Source: Davidsoniella eucalypti (lineage: Eukaryota; Ascomycota; Sordariomycetes; Microascales; Ceratocystidaceae). From it: a stretch of DNA of 64,000 bases. This document shows, one piece after another, positions 1-10,173 of the stretch. The stretch lies in the NCBI GenBank assembly GCA_004009845.1, contig RMBW01000085.1, forward strand, positions 1 to 64,000, read 5' to 3'. The notes under the pieces were generated by a model, which saw only the letters and a list, made by a program, of their open reading frames with translations, did not search any database and was not told the origin of the DNA. Made by a program: the position numbers and the translations under genes. The first letter of the stretch is position 1. Each line of letters begins with the position of its first letter.

Positions 1-2
1 TA

Positions 3-110
3 CAGAACCCCTGCAACCAATCGGGACACAAGGACTGCGACTGTAAGGTCAAATGCCCAATCTGTGGAGACAAGCACTCGGCGGTCACATGCGTGAAGGC
101 TCGTTTCTAA
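3..110 (+). mobile_element. LINE ORF1 C-terminal end (zinc knuckle), truncated by window edge
   Basis: An open frame enters from the window edge and ends at TAA 108-110. Its last 35 residues carry cysteine/histidine clusters; the best is CPICGDKHSAVTC, a CX2CX3HX4C knuckle of the kind found in ORF1 (Gag-like, RNA-binding) proteins of Tad/I-type LINEs. The stop codon is followed immediately by the ATG of ORF2 in the same reading frame. The family role of ORF1 is to bind element RNA in the retrotransposition particle. Only the tail is visible, so completeness of ORF1 cannot be judged. Confidence 0.8.
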
Positions 111-3100
111 ATGATGAACGCTCTCCAGAACTGCAATTCAGGAGTCCAGACCATGCTGCGAATTATGCAAGCCAATGTTCAGAGGAAAGCAACAGCCCAG
201 AAAGCAGTTCTACAAGAGGCCCACAGAAGAGGAGTAGAGGTGGTGATGATACAGGAACCCCCTAGTCAAGGGGGCAGAACGTCCATACACCCGGAATTCG
301 AGCAGATGATGCCTGTAGGAGGAAACACAAATGAGAGGAGAAGATCGATTTGCTTTGTCAGGAGGAGAGAAACTAGCAAATTCGAAGTATACAATGACGC
401 CGCCATACCTCCGCACCCGGATGTTAGTGCAGTAGTTGTCAAACTACCACACCAAGGCCGAAACATCAAGATAGTGGGGATATACAACGCCGGCCCGGGG
501 AGCGCCAGAGAAAATGAGGCTGTAGGCCTACTAAGAAGCCTCAGGATAGGAAGGTCGGAAAGATGGGTCATCATGGGTGACTTCAACTTACACCACAGCC
601 GCTGGGATAACAAGGAGAAACAGCAGTCGGAGTCCCAGAAAAAGACAGCTGAAGACCTGATAGAGTGGTGGGAGGGGTGCGGCCTACTACACTTAGGAGA
701 CCCGTCCACCCCCACTCACAAGAAAGGATACGTTATCGACCTGACCCTTGTCAAAGGCAACCTACTGCAAGACGTGGTTCGCCTCCATGCAGATGCCTCC
801 CTAGATTGCGGGAGTGACCACTACCCGAGAATACTGGAAATACACAGCCCGGCCCCATTCAGTCCAACCAAGACAAAATGCTGGAGAGAGATGGACGAAG
901 AGAAGTTCAACAAAGAGTGCCAAAGGATAGCGGACGATATGGCACCTTTCCTATCAAAGGACAACACAATCCACACAGCGGAACTCGAATCCTTCGCGAG
1001 CACACTACTTGCCAAGATGCAGAGTGCTATCGACTCAGCAACACCTACTCGATTAGTCAAGGGGACAGGTTATAGATGGTGGGGGCCCGAATGCCGAGAG
1101 GCCAAACGAGAACTCTCTCAGGCCAGAAGGACATACACCTCGCTACTCCGCCTGGTGAAGAGCGGAGCTACCAACCTAACGGATGACCTCACCCTAGCAG
1201 AAGGTGTCTATAAGACTGCAACAGCACACTTCAACAACACAATCGCCAACGCTTGTCGCGAATTTTTCAGAAATGTGGTTTCCACCCTAAACTCGCCACA
1301 GAAGGCCTTCCATGCCGCGAAATGGCTCATCAGACCCCAGAAGTCCAGATCCCCTGCCCTGAAGAAAGCCAATGGAGTGATGGCCGAGACCTCAGAAGAC
1401 AAACTGCAAACTCTGCGAGACGCACACTTGAAGGGCAAAGGTCTCCCAGACATAGACCGACCTACAGTAAGAGCAGACCTCAGTGAAAGATGGACACCCA
1501 TAGAAGAGGAGGAGGCTAGAGAGGCGGTTTTCAAACCTCTGAACACAGCCCCTGGAGAAGACCGTATTCGGAACAAGGACCTTGCCAACAGCTGGCCCTT
1601 CCTTGGGAGAATAATCACACACCTCTTCAATCTCTGCCTGAGCACAGGCTACCACCCTCAATGCTTCAAAATGGCGGTTCTGGTCGCCCTCAAGAAGCCT
1701 GGGAAAAAGGACTACAGTGACCCAGCCTCATATAGACTCATTTCGCTACTATGTACGCTGGCCAAGGCACTGGAGAGGATCGTAGCTAGCAGACTGGCCC
1801 GCGAGTCGGTGAGAAGACGTCTCTTTGTTGGCAACTACACCTGCGCTTTACCAAGAAGATCTGCGTCAGACTTGGTAACAGCACTCGTCAGCGAAATCAA
1901 AGAAGATCTCAGAAAAGGGAAAGTGGCAGCACTCCTCACATTCGATGTCTCTGGAGCCTTCGATGGAATTATGCCAAACAGAATGGTAGCCAGACTTGTG
2001 GAACAAAACTGGCCCCCATACCTGACCAAATGGACTCAATCTTTTCTTGAAGGACGAAAGGCCCAGGTGGTGTTGGACGGAGTGAAAGAGACACCTGGCC
2101 CGACATCAGGCAGCTTACCACAGGGCTCGCCAGTGTCACCCATTCTCTACTCACTGTACATGGCCCCCCTCTTCACCGGAAATCCAGTCAAGCTGAAGGG
2201 ATATATGGATGATGGGGCCTGGAAAGTCACGGATGACACTCACGAAGGATGCATCGCCCAGTTGAAGGACCACCTAGCAGCCACGACCAGATGGGCCACG
2301 GAAAACGGCCTAAAGCTAGACCAGAAGAAATTCGGCCTCATCCACTTCTCAAGAAGGACAAGGAAGAAAAGAGGAGAAGATGACAACCCCGCTCTACAGG
2401 TGACCGGTCTCCCAGTCATAGAGGCAACACAGAAGGACAAAGCACTAAGGTGGCTAGGAGTATGGTTTGACAGAAAACTGGCTTTTAAACCACACGTGAT
2501 TGAAACAGCAAAGAAGCTAGAGAGGAATGTCGCCGCTTTGCAAATCCTGAAAGGGTGCAAGCATGGCGCTCCAGTAGAAGAAATCATTAGAGTGGTAAAA
2601 GCTATCTTCGTGCCAATCATCACATACTGCGCAGCCGCCTGGTGGGTCGCAGGTGAACACGGCAACAAAGGCAAGATTGACACTATCTCCAAAGCCTTGA
2701 GGAAAGCACTACTGGCGGCACTGCCGGTCTACAACACCACACCTACAGCACTTCTCCACATGCTCGCAAATCTGCCTCCAGTGCAGATTCTCCTAGACTA
2801 TGCAGTCAAAAGGGAAGCCGTTAGATGGTATCAACTAGACCCAATGCACCCACTCATGAGAGGAGTCATCCTAAGATCGGGAGTGGTCAGTCAGGCCCTC
2901 CCCCACATCAGGGATTTACTGAGCAGCCTTGGGAAATCTATTGTTGCATACGGAACTTTCGACCCAGTTCCAGCCACAGCAGACACCCCACCACCAGAAG
3001 CCATTCTGGTGGGCCTAGACAAAGCAGCAGCCGCAGCAAGACACCAACAACTACGACGAACGAGGCCACCTACTGATGTGTGGTTGTATACAGATGGGTC

Positions 3101-3995
3101 AAAGATGGAAAATGGATGGACAGGGGCAGGTTGGACCGCCTCACAGGGTACAAATCTCCTGCTCAAGGGAAACGAAAAGTGTGGCAGCATGAAGGAAGTC
3201 ATAGACGCTGAAATCATAGCCATCTTACGAGGACTTGAAAACCTGGAGATGGCGTCCCTGAAGGACTGTGATACAGTCTGGCTTTGCCTGGACAATCAAG
3301 CGGCAATCACCCGCCTGACCAGCCCGAAGAATAAACCAGGCTCATCACAGGCTGAAGTGGACAGAGCACAAACCATCATCCAGGCCATTAAGACGAAGCG
3401 CCGGAACAGAAAGGTACACTGCATATGGGTACCTGGACATGAAGGTGTAGTTGGAAATGAAGAGGCGGACAAACTAGCCAAGGCAGCGGCAGTGAACCCA
3501 CACCCGGGACAATCTAGACAGGAACTCAGAATGTATGAGGACCCTGACATGAAAATGTCAGTCGCCAAAGCTAGGAGGAGGATACATGAAGGACAACAAG
3601 AGGACTTTGAAAGGTGGTTTAGGAACCAGGCGGCCATTAGAGATAATGAAGAACGCAGAACCCTGGGTTTCCCCAATCTGAAGCGTTCAGCCGTACCAGG
3701 AGGACCGAGAAACATACAAGGAAAGGTTTTAGCCGCTCTATCTGGGCACGGCGATTTTAAGGACTACCATACCGTCCGAAAGCACGAGAATGCAGTCCTC
3801 ACATGTGCCAGATGCGGAAAAGACAAAGATAGGACTCACTTATGGACCTGCCGAAGACGAACCAGACCTTGGAGCACCCGATTCACCCTAAAGCTGCTTG
3901 CCACGTTCAAGGGGAGACGGACGCTAGCCAAAGCTCTGATACGGGACGAAGAACAAGCCAACTATCAGGGCTACAGTCGTACAATCACCTTGTAA
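111..3995 (+). CDS. Non-LTR retrotransposon ORF2: endonuclease / reverse transcriptase / RNase H, intact
   Basis: The 1294-residue uninterrupted polyprotein has the domain order of Tad1/I-like LINEs. An exonuclease-endonuclease-phosphatase domain occupies about residues 15-245 (motifs QEPP, GDFNLHHSRW, GSDHYP). The reverse transcriptase spans about 470-740 and has YMDD near residue 700 in the catalytic site. RNase H spans about 985-1125, with YTDGSK, the DAE block, CLDNQAA and WVPGHEGVVGNEEADKLA. A C-terminal CCHC knuckle, CARCGKDKDRTHLWTC, lies near 1232-1247. The enzyme would nick target DNA and prime cDNA synthesis on it. No stops, frameshifts or obvious C-to-T mutation damage are visible, so this copy is young or still competent. 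The ATG at 111 directly abuts the ORF1 stop. The YMDD variant replaces the more common F/YADD. Confidence 0.97.
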   Translation: MMNALQNCNSGVQTMLRIMQANVQRKATAQKAVLQEAHRRGVEVVMIQEPPSQGGRTSIHPEFEQMMPVGGNTNERRRSICFVRRRETSKFEVYNDAAIPPHPDVSAVVVKLPHQGRNIKIVGIYNAGPGSARENEAVGLLRSLRIGRSERWVIMGDFNLHHSRWDNKEKQQSESQKKTAEDLIEWWEGCGLLHLGDPSTPTHKKGYVIDLTLVKGNLLQDVVRLHADASLDCGSDHYPRILEIHSPAPFSPTKTKCWREMDEEKFNKECQRIADDMAPFLSKDNTIHTAELESFASTLLAKMQSAIDSATPTRLVKGTGYRWWGPECREAKRELSQARRTYTSLLRLVKSGATNLTDDLTLAEGVYKTATAHFNNTIANACREFFRNVVSTLNSPQKAFHAAKWLIRPQKSRSPALKKANGVMAETSEDKLQTLRDAHLKGKGLPDIDRPTVRADLSERWTPIEEEEAREAVFKPLNTAPGEDRIRNKDLANSWPFLGRIITHLFNLCLSTGYHPQCFKMAVLVALKKPGKKDYSDPASYRLISLLCTLAKALERIVASRLARESVRRRLFVGNYTCALPRRSASDLVTALVSEIKEDLRKGKVAALLTFDVSGAFDGIMPNRMVARLVEQNWPPYLTKWTQSFLEGRKAQVVLDGVKETPGPTSGSLPQGSPVSPILYSLYMAPLFTGNPVKLKGYMDDGAWKVTDDTHEGCIAQLKDHLAATTRWATENGLKLDQKKFGLIHFSRRTRKKRGEDDNPALQVTGLPVIEATQKDKALRWLGVWFDRKLAFKPHVIETAKKLERNVAALQILKGCKHGAPVEEIIRVVKAIFVPIITYCAAAWWVAGEHGNKGKIDTISKALRKALLAALPVYNTTPTALLHMLANLPPVQILLDYAVKREAVRWYQLDPMHPLMRGVILRSGVVSQALPHIRDLLSSLGKSIVAYGTFDPVPATADTPPPEAILVGLDKAAAAARHQQLRRTRPPTDVWLYTDGSKMENGWTGAGWTASQGTNLLLKGNEKCGSMKEVIDAEIIAILRGLENLEMASLKDCDTVWLCLDNQAAITRLTSPKNKPGSSQAEVDRAQTIIQAIKTKRRNRKVHCIWVPGHEGVVGNEEADKLAKAAAVNPHPGQSRQELRMYEDPDMKMSVAKARRRIHEGQQEDFERWFRNQAAIRDNEERRTLGFPNLKRSAVPGGPRNIQGKVLAALSGHGDFKDYHTVRKHENAVLTCARCGKDKDRTHLWTCRRRTRPWSTRFTLKLLATFKGRRTLAKALIRDEEQANYQGYSRTITL

Positions 3996-4262
3996 GACCT
4001 TCTGATGGAAAACTTTATACAGGGGTGGGGAAGGATGAGGATGTGAGGGACATGAAGCCCGGGAGCGGACGCCAGGTAACTGGATAGAGCTCGGTCTTTC
4101 ATATCAGGCGTGAGGAAGAAGAAAATGGTGCTCAGAAAAATCGAGATACATGTACTCAGTGGGTTGACCCTGTGCTTGTAAATGCTCGGACTCGAAAATG
4201 GTATTAGCTAAAAACTATGTAGATCCAAGAGGATAAATAGAACAACAACAACAACAACAACA
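3996..4262 (+). mobile_element. LINE 3' UTR and (AAC)n tail
   Basis: About 245 bases of non-coding sequence follow the ORF2 stop and end in seven AAC units at 4241-4262. Simple-repeat 3' tails in place of poly(A) are common in I- and Tad-type LINEs and mark the end where target-primed reverse transcription starts. The sequence immediately after the tail is 5S rRNA-like, so 4262/4263 is taken as the 3' junction of the insertion. Confidence 0.75.
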
Positions 4263-4367
4263 TGATAGAAAGCACGGGATCCCGTCCGCTCTCCCCTAGT
4301 TAAACTATCAAGCGCTCGATCAGTACTACGGTGGGTGACCACGTGGGAATACCGGGTGTTGTATGTC
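4263..4367 (+). rRNA. 5S rRNA gene, 3' portion (about residues 15-119), interrupted by the LINE
   Basis: The segment contains hallmark fungal 5S blocks: GGGATCCCGTCCGCTCTCCC near 4275-4294, GGTGGGTGACCAC near 4330-4342, and GGGAATACCGGGTGTTGTATG at the 3' end. TGATAG (4264-4269) can pair with CTATCA (4305-4310) to form helix II. The first 14-15 bases (the helix I 5' strand, usually ACATACGACCATA-like) are absent, and the (AAC)n LINE tail stands in their place. The internal promoter region is retained. Fungal 5S genes are usually dispersed single copies, which fits a lone gene here. I am confident it is 5S-derived; whether it is still transcribed is unknown. Confidence 0.85.
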
Positions 4368-4372
4368 TTTTT
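4368..4372 (+). terminator. Pol III T5 terminator of the 5S gene
   Basis: TTTTT directly follows the GTATGTC 3' end of the 5S sequence, as expected for RNA polymerase III termination. Confidence 0.6.
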
Positions 4373-5183
4373 AGTTTTTGTGCACCTTTTTTGCTGTAGT
4401 TTTCCCTAATTCTTACGTCATAACTAGTGTATCTTGAACCCACTAATGGCTTCTTCTAGCGTGCTTGAAGCCCGTCTAATGTTTTGTTTCTGCCTATTTC
4501 TTACAAACTCAAACTATCCACCTTTACCTTCATGTACGGTATTGCCTATTTATGTATCTATTATTATTACAAATGATACCACGCTATTGCTGCTCTGTAC
4601 TTCTGATATCAAATCACATTACTCTTCTTGATACCTTGATCAAAATCTTCCTTTGGGTAGTTCTTGATCTTGTTCTATTGTCATTTTTTTGTGAATTGCC
4701 ATACTGTGCCCCTCTTAGAGCTATAAAAAACTGGCTATAGCTTTTTAAGTACATATTTCTAGCCTTCCTCATGCTACTCTTTGCTTGTAAGAAGTAGCAT
4801 TTGGGGTGTTAACTGAAGCTTTACATCATCATCGTGACTTAAGCCAGCACAGTTGTAGACTAAACTTGCTCAGAGTTTGATGTTTGTCTTATTTAATGGC
4901 CCCCAGCCAATATACTTACATGATAACTACCTTTCTTTTTAATTAACATATTATACTACCTTATTCTCTATTCATATCAACTATGATGTTACAAGTCTCT
5001 TATTTTTCTACTCATACTACATCTATTCTGTAATAACCCTATCGAGTGATACTCTTTTCAATTTCATTTCTAAACTCAACTCACTATATCACATCACAAT
5101 CAAGCAATCTCTATTTCATACCATGTCTATAATGATTGATTGTCTGTCTTAGTTCATAACATACACTAGCCTATTAATTAACT
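4373..5183. other. AT-rich spacer without recognisable genes
   Basis: The short ORFs here are hydrophobic and low in complexity, and no domain or splice structure could be seen. I read this as non-coding or decayed repeat DNA between the 5S gene and the LINE remnant. Confidence 0.5.
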
Positions 5184-5705
5184 ATGCTGCCCTATTTCAG
5201 TGCCCCAATCCTGTCTATCTTTCATGCCACTGATGCATTTATGTCATGGCACCAATATTTACCTTACATCTCAAGTGATGAGAAGGGCAGAACAGGGGCA
5301 GGTTGGGCAGTCCTTTATGGCGGCATCAAACTCTGTGAAGGTCTTGATTCATGTGGCGCTGATGCAGAGGCTATTGCTGCAGACAATGCAGTCCAAGCGG
5401 CCATCAAGCATTCTCCTCCCGATGCAGGCAGTCTGTATCTGTCAGGGGCTAAGGCCCAGTTGTCTTCTCTTCCTAGATTGTTCGCCATTGTCCCTCCTAG
5501 TTCGTGTCAGTGTCTGTGCCTTGACAATTTGGGTGTTGCACAACGCATCTCCAATAGGGCTGGTAAGAATGGAACCTCTCAAGAGGCCGTCAACAAGATC
5601 CGAAGCTTACTCCATGAGTGGAAAGGAGGCACTGAGCGTGTATAACTAGCAGTCGGTGGCATCAGATGGGTCCTAGGACACACTAATGTTGCTGTGACAA
5701 TCTTA
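5184..5705 (+). pseudogene. Decayed LINE RNase H domain fragment
   Basis: A 153-codon open stretch reads like the RNase H domain of a Tad/I-like LINE ORF2 that differs from the intact element at 111-3995. GRTGAGWAVLYGG corresponds to the first beta hairpin after the TDGS motif, DAEAIAADNA to the second acidic block and CLDNLG to the third. SQEAVNKIRSLLHEW is a helix block, and after an in-frame stop at 5643-5645 the sequence GGIRWVLGHTNVA corresponds to the WVPGHxxVxGNE block. The start of the domain is degraded and no reverse transcriptase is recognisable upstream. It is non-functional as protein. Confidence 0.7.
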
Positions 5706-8046
5706 ATATCGTTATACCATACTAAATATTGTCCATCTCGATGAAGATTTGTCTTTATAGTTGAATTGTCGTGTATAAATTTATCACGGCCAGAAGTAGG
5801 TCTAGTATGGAGCTATAGAGCTATAGAGCTATGAAAATGCAAGTGTTGGGCATATATGTATGTAAATAAACTCCATTCTAAAAATCTAATTTGCAATGTT
5901 AAAGCACTTGTTCAATATACATTATATACCAAAAGCTTTCAAAATGTATTCAAAACCTATAGAGAATATGTAAAAGTGTAACCGAAACCTCCCAAAAGAC
6001 AAAACGAGAACATAAACGCCAGTCTTCCTCTGCTAAAGCCAGAGCATCAGCTGCCGGCATGATCGTTTCAATGGTCTTACCATCATCGATGTTGAAGATA
6101 TCAACATCAGACTCAGCCAGAGCGCAGCATCATACATATGATTGATGAGGAATATAATGGATGATGTATTCTGTATTAAAAAAATTTGAAACAAAAACTA
6201 TCTTGATATCTCGATTGAAAATGTCCTTGTAGTACAAAAGAAATAAGGAATATATGGCACTTTACCAGCTAGCAGCTTTCGAAGACTAAGTGAGCACATA
6301 ATATTTTATGGGACTGGGGCTGAGTACCACCTTGACCCTTTTGATGGCCAATTTTTATTGTGATATCAAACTTCTAATTTCCAACATAAACGAAACGTTG
6401 CACAATGAGTTCAATCCAATTCGAAACGCTCTGATTCTTACAAGTTATATTCTTCCTAATATTATTGAGAAAGACTACAAAAGCAATATGAGAATCTACA
6501 AAAATTCAAGTGATAGAAATAGTCCTTGCACTGACTTGGAGTTTTTGTACCCCTGATGCCGCCATTCTGGGTAGATACACCACAAGAACAGAAATTCATG
6601 CTATTATATTTAATGATGGAAGGATGTATCAAGACTTAATTAGCTATGGAATTAGGTACACAAGAAAGTAAAGCCACAAGACAGTACTGGGTGCTAGAGA
6701 GCTACGACATATCGACTCTGATAAGCTAGCAAATGTGTTAGACAAAACCTGTAGTTTTATCGTTTAAGAAGGCCTAAGAACTTAAAACTTTGTTTAATTG
6801 TGTTGTTGGTAGTTTAAAGTTGTCTTTGATTTTTGACTTCATCGGATTGCAAGAGTGGAAGTTCAATTTGGGAGAGTGAACAATTAAATGGGAATGTACT
6901 GATAGACTAGAGTTCATAGCAAACTTTGACTGGAGGTTTCAGAGCTAGATTAATGGTTATCTATGAGAGATGTCTGTTCTTACTTATATAGCCAGACCTG
7001 AGAAGCCCAATGTGTTCATTCTAGGTTCTCAGGCTGTGTACTAAGGTCTAGCCAGCAATACTTTCTCTTACATTGATGTCCCGAATGAGTTGTGTAGTGT
7101 ATAACAAGTGCAACATGCTCTATGTATATAGAGTGACTCTTGTTTTTGGTGGATGTAGTCATGTTGAAGTGTAATATAACACGAAACATACTAATTATCT
7201 TTCAATTTTGTGTCTAAAGAGTTACATTGGATGTCAATTTGGGTAAAAGGACAGAAAAGGTTCAAGGCCTGATTTGGTAGTATTTTGGCAGCTAAGTAAG
7301 TGACTTTAGTTGACTTGCTGAACATTTTTCAGTGTTCAATACTGTGTCTTCCAAGCTACAAGTTCCTTTTGCCTTTGTATTTCCTTTTCCTTTCCACTAG
7401 TTGTGACAAATATTTACCTTACTGGTTAGTCCTCCCAAGAATCGGGGGTGCAGCCATATTGTATGTCTTTATTTCAAGAATAGTATATTTATTGACCAGC
7501 AAAACCAGCTGTTGTGATTTGATAAGACGCCATGTCAGAGAACGATGCGCTAGGGTTAGTTAGTGATTGCCAAACACGGCAAACTCAACCGGCCTTGATG
7601 GTTAACGAATATATCATATTTAATCGGCAAACAGGGTGCCAAATCTTGTACTTTTTTTTTTTAATTCATTTATCTTATGGAGCTATGAAGATTTTAAATC
7701 TTGTACTATATAAAATACATACTTACTTGTCTACGGGATATATCTTTACCAACTTACAAACCTAGTATGATTATGGTATAAATGAAACGACAGGTCATCA
7801 TGGGGTCAGGTGATTGTAAATGAGAACATATATAATATTAAAAACCAAAAACGACAACAAAATAGGATTTGAGCCATGTAGACAAGTCAAAGCCTTGGGG
7901 AGGTCGAACTTGACTGGAAGACTAGGCCATGAGATAAAAATGCGAAACTATGAAGAGCACAGAGGCTATGTGATATGGTAAATGCCTGTGTAGCACCATT
8001 TCTAACTCCACGGTGCTACAGCTTGACATTGCTAGCTATGAAAACT
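5706..8046. other. AT-rich repeat-decayed spacer
   Basis: No gene was recognised. A short direct repeat of GAGCTATA units lies at 5811-5833. Text near 6690-6760 reads weakly like the end of another LINE RNase H domain (DKLAN), but it is too eroded to annotate. Short ORFs in the region have no recognisable features. Confidence 0.45.
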
Positions 8047-8793
8047 TTATTCTCTGGGCCGAAGACTTCCAGCCATCCAATTGTAGTAGGTCAGTTCGTT
8101 ATAATGGTAGTTAAATGTGTCTCCCGCTGCGTTGATCCAGGCGTCGGAGAACGACCCAATATATTCATCAGAAATCAGATCGGAAGTAGTTTTACCACCC
8201 CAAGTCACACTGTAAAGGTAAAGTTAGTACATACTGTCATACAAACTCAAAACTATAAGGGCATATAATCAGACTTACCGCTTTGCGGAGCTAGCACTAT
8301 AACCGGATTCAGCCAAGTACCAGGTGTCATCATTCCTCTGGTGGACTTGGTAGTAGGTGCCACTGAAGCTTTTTTCGTACATATCAACAGTGCCAACAAG
8401 TAGAGCGATGTTGTTGCAACCGGTCTCCCGAACAATGCTAGCAATCACAGAGTGCTGGGCCTGGTAACCTTCGCTGACCGGTGTGCATAGCCTAAAGTAG
8501 TATGAATTTCCATGACCAAACTCAATAGGGGAAGCATCATATACTGAATCATAGTCCTCGTCACGAGAAAATAGGTGAGGGTGGTCCTTGGCACTGAAAG
8601 TTATCTCCTCCTCTTGACCATCTTCAGACACAGCATTTGTCTTGATGTTGAAGGTGATGTCTTCCAGAGGAACTTTATTGGTGCGCTCCTGAATATCTAC
8701 AGGAAGATTTTCAAGGCTCGGGTTCACGGGCACGGTCGGAACAGCAGCACCGGAGGCCAGAGCACAGAGAGCGAGGACACTGAAGAATCCCAT
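8047..8793 (-). CDS. Small secreted protein, two exons (225 aa), effector-like
   Basis: Exon 1 is 8793-8279 and exon 2 is 8209-8047, separated by a 69-nt intron with a GTAAGT donor, a TACTAAC branch site and a TTTACAG acceptor; the join completes an Arg codon. The protein begins with a clear signal peptide (MGFFSVLALCALASGAA, cleavage probably after Ala16-Ala17). The mature part is acidic and then rich in aromatic residues, with two cysteines outside the signal (in FRLCTP and ETGCNN) that could form one disulfide. Exon 2 adds a Trp/Tyr/Asn-rich tail ending in a TAA stop. No known family is recognised. It is probably extracellular. Its isolation in a repeat-rich compartment and its small size resemble fungal effector candidates, but that role is inference only. 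Confidence 0.82.
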
Positions 8794-8954
8794 GGTGATA
8801 GAGCGAGAAGATAAGGTGATGAAGGGATGATACTATAGAGTTGGCAGAGCTGTATCAAGAATAGTAAGAGTGGAGAGAGAGAGAGGTGAGGGTGATGGTG
8901 AAGGTGGTAAGAGTAAGATCCAAAACAGTGAGTAAACGAATGGACATGTCGTGA

Positions 8955-8966
8955 TACTTATATCTT
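8955..8966 (-). promoter_or_regulatory. Possible TATA element of the secreted-protein gene
   Basis: The minus strand reads GATATAAGTAT about 165 bases upstream of the ATG at 8793. The leader between them is GA-rich on the plus strand, which makes it pyrimidine-rich in the transcript. This is a motif match only. Confidence 0.3.
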
Positions 8967-10059
8967 GTTTCTTAGGCTGAGGTGAGTCTTGTTTTTGTCT
9001 ACATCATCTCCTCTTCTTCTCTAGAGCCCCTTTCAATACGTATGTGCTCATGCACGATGTAAAAAGCTTTGATATACATATCACCACATACCCAACCAGT
9101 AAGATGTAATATGTAGATAAAAGCAAAGGCACATTACAGGCCTTTCAACAAGGATAATTGTAAGTATCTACATGTAGGCAAAGACTAGTTACATCAAGTC
9201 TGGAACGACGCTATGGTCTATATTAGAGAAGCTTGGGGTCTTTATAGGCCATGAGCCAAGTAACTACATTCAAGGTTGTACAAGTTATAACAAAAGAGAG
9301 ATAACTAGATATGGCCCATGCTGATCACCCCAAGCACTTGGAAAGGTCAACCCATAAACATCCGATCCATCACCGGAGTTAACCGGGCTTAACCCTAACC
9401 CTACTGATCTAGTAGGTTGGTAGCATTGATAAGAAGCAACAGTTCAAAGAGACACAAATTGGTTGTTGGATAGATCTTGTGTTGATCTTACTACCTGGTA
9501 TATTGACTGTGATACCCTGGAATGACACAGATCAGGAAAGGGACACTTAGATAATACAAGAATAGAATGTGGTTCTAAACAAGACCAACCTTATTCAACA
9601 ACCCAAACTGGAAAGAAGAAGGAGCACTAAATAACTAATACGTAGCAAAATTTTACAATGGTAACGGCTTAGCATAACTATTCTCTTTAGCTAGACCAAA
9701 TGATCTAGATATGTACAATAAATCCAAAACAAAACTTGAGTGAAAATAAATATACCAACATGGACATTTTTGCTAAAATGTAGAACTGTAAATAATGTAG
9801 ATTGGTCTATTCTCACTACATGACAAGGGCCAAACTACATACCTAGAAGAGATCTTGATACACGGAAGATTGGCACATCTTCTCATCTATCAGTTGTTCT
9901 TCAAGCATTGTGCCATTGATTGCTATGGAATCAAAGGGCTTGAGTCTCGGTACTTCCACACTGAGGGAATATATCATACCCTTGATGGTGTGACATTGAA
10001 AATCGGCATCGCCTTAATCTTGTAGATGTTATGTAAGAAATTGTCCAAGAAGTTATGGG
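8967..10059. other. Gene-free spacer
   Basis: No coding potential was recognised. It contains a short TTAACCCTAACCCTA tract near 9388-9402 (two telomere-like units), too short to be a telomere. Confidence 0.45.
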
Positions 10060-10173
10060 GATGAATCCTAGCCTGTGATTTGATTATATTTAACGTCTAC
10101 CACATTCCTCCGCTCGACAAACTCAATAGCTTTGTATGCGGGACGACACCGTCTCCCCTGATGAATCCTAGCC
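10060..10173 (-). mobile_element. SINE-like retroposon copy 1 with 14-bp target-site duplication
   Basis: An 86-bp body (10074-10159) is flanked on both sides by GATGAATCCTAGCC (10060-10073 and 10160-10173), a perfect 14-bp target-site duplication. Read on the minus strand it runs from a GGACGACACC/GGTGTCGTCC palindromic region to an ATCAAATC-type tail. Compared with copies 2 and 3 it lacks about 42 internal bases (the segment with CATACGACGCCG and GGTTACCGG). Minus polarity, a simple tail and a target-site duplication are the signature of LINE-mobilised retroposition. Confidence 0.75.

Noticed and set aside
9388..9402. TTAACCCTAACCCTA telomere-like tract (also TAGGGTTAGGG at about 45642)
   Set aside because: Only two units each and embedded in unique sequence; not a telomere, and too short to argue for an ancient fusion.
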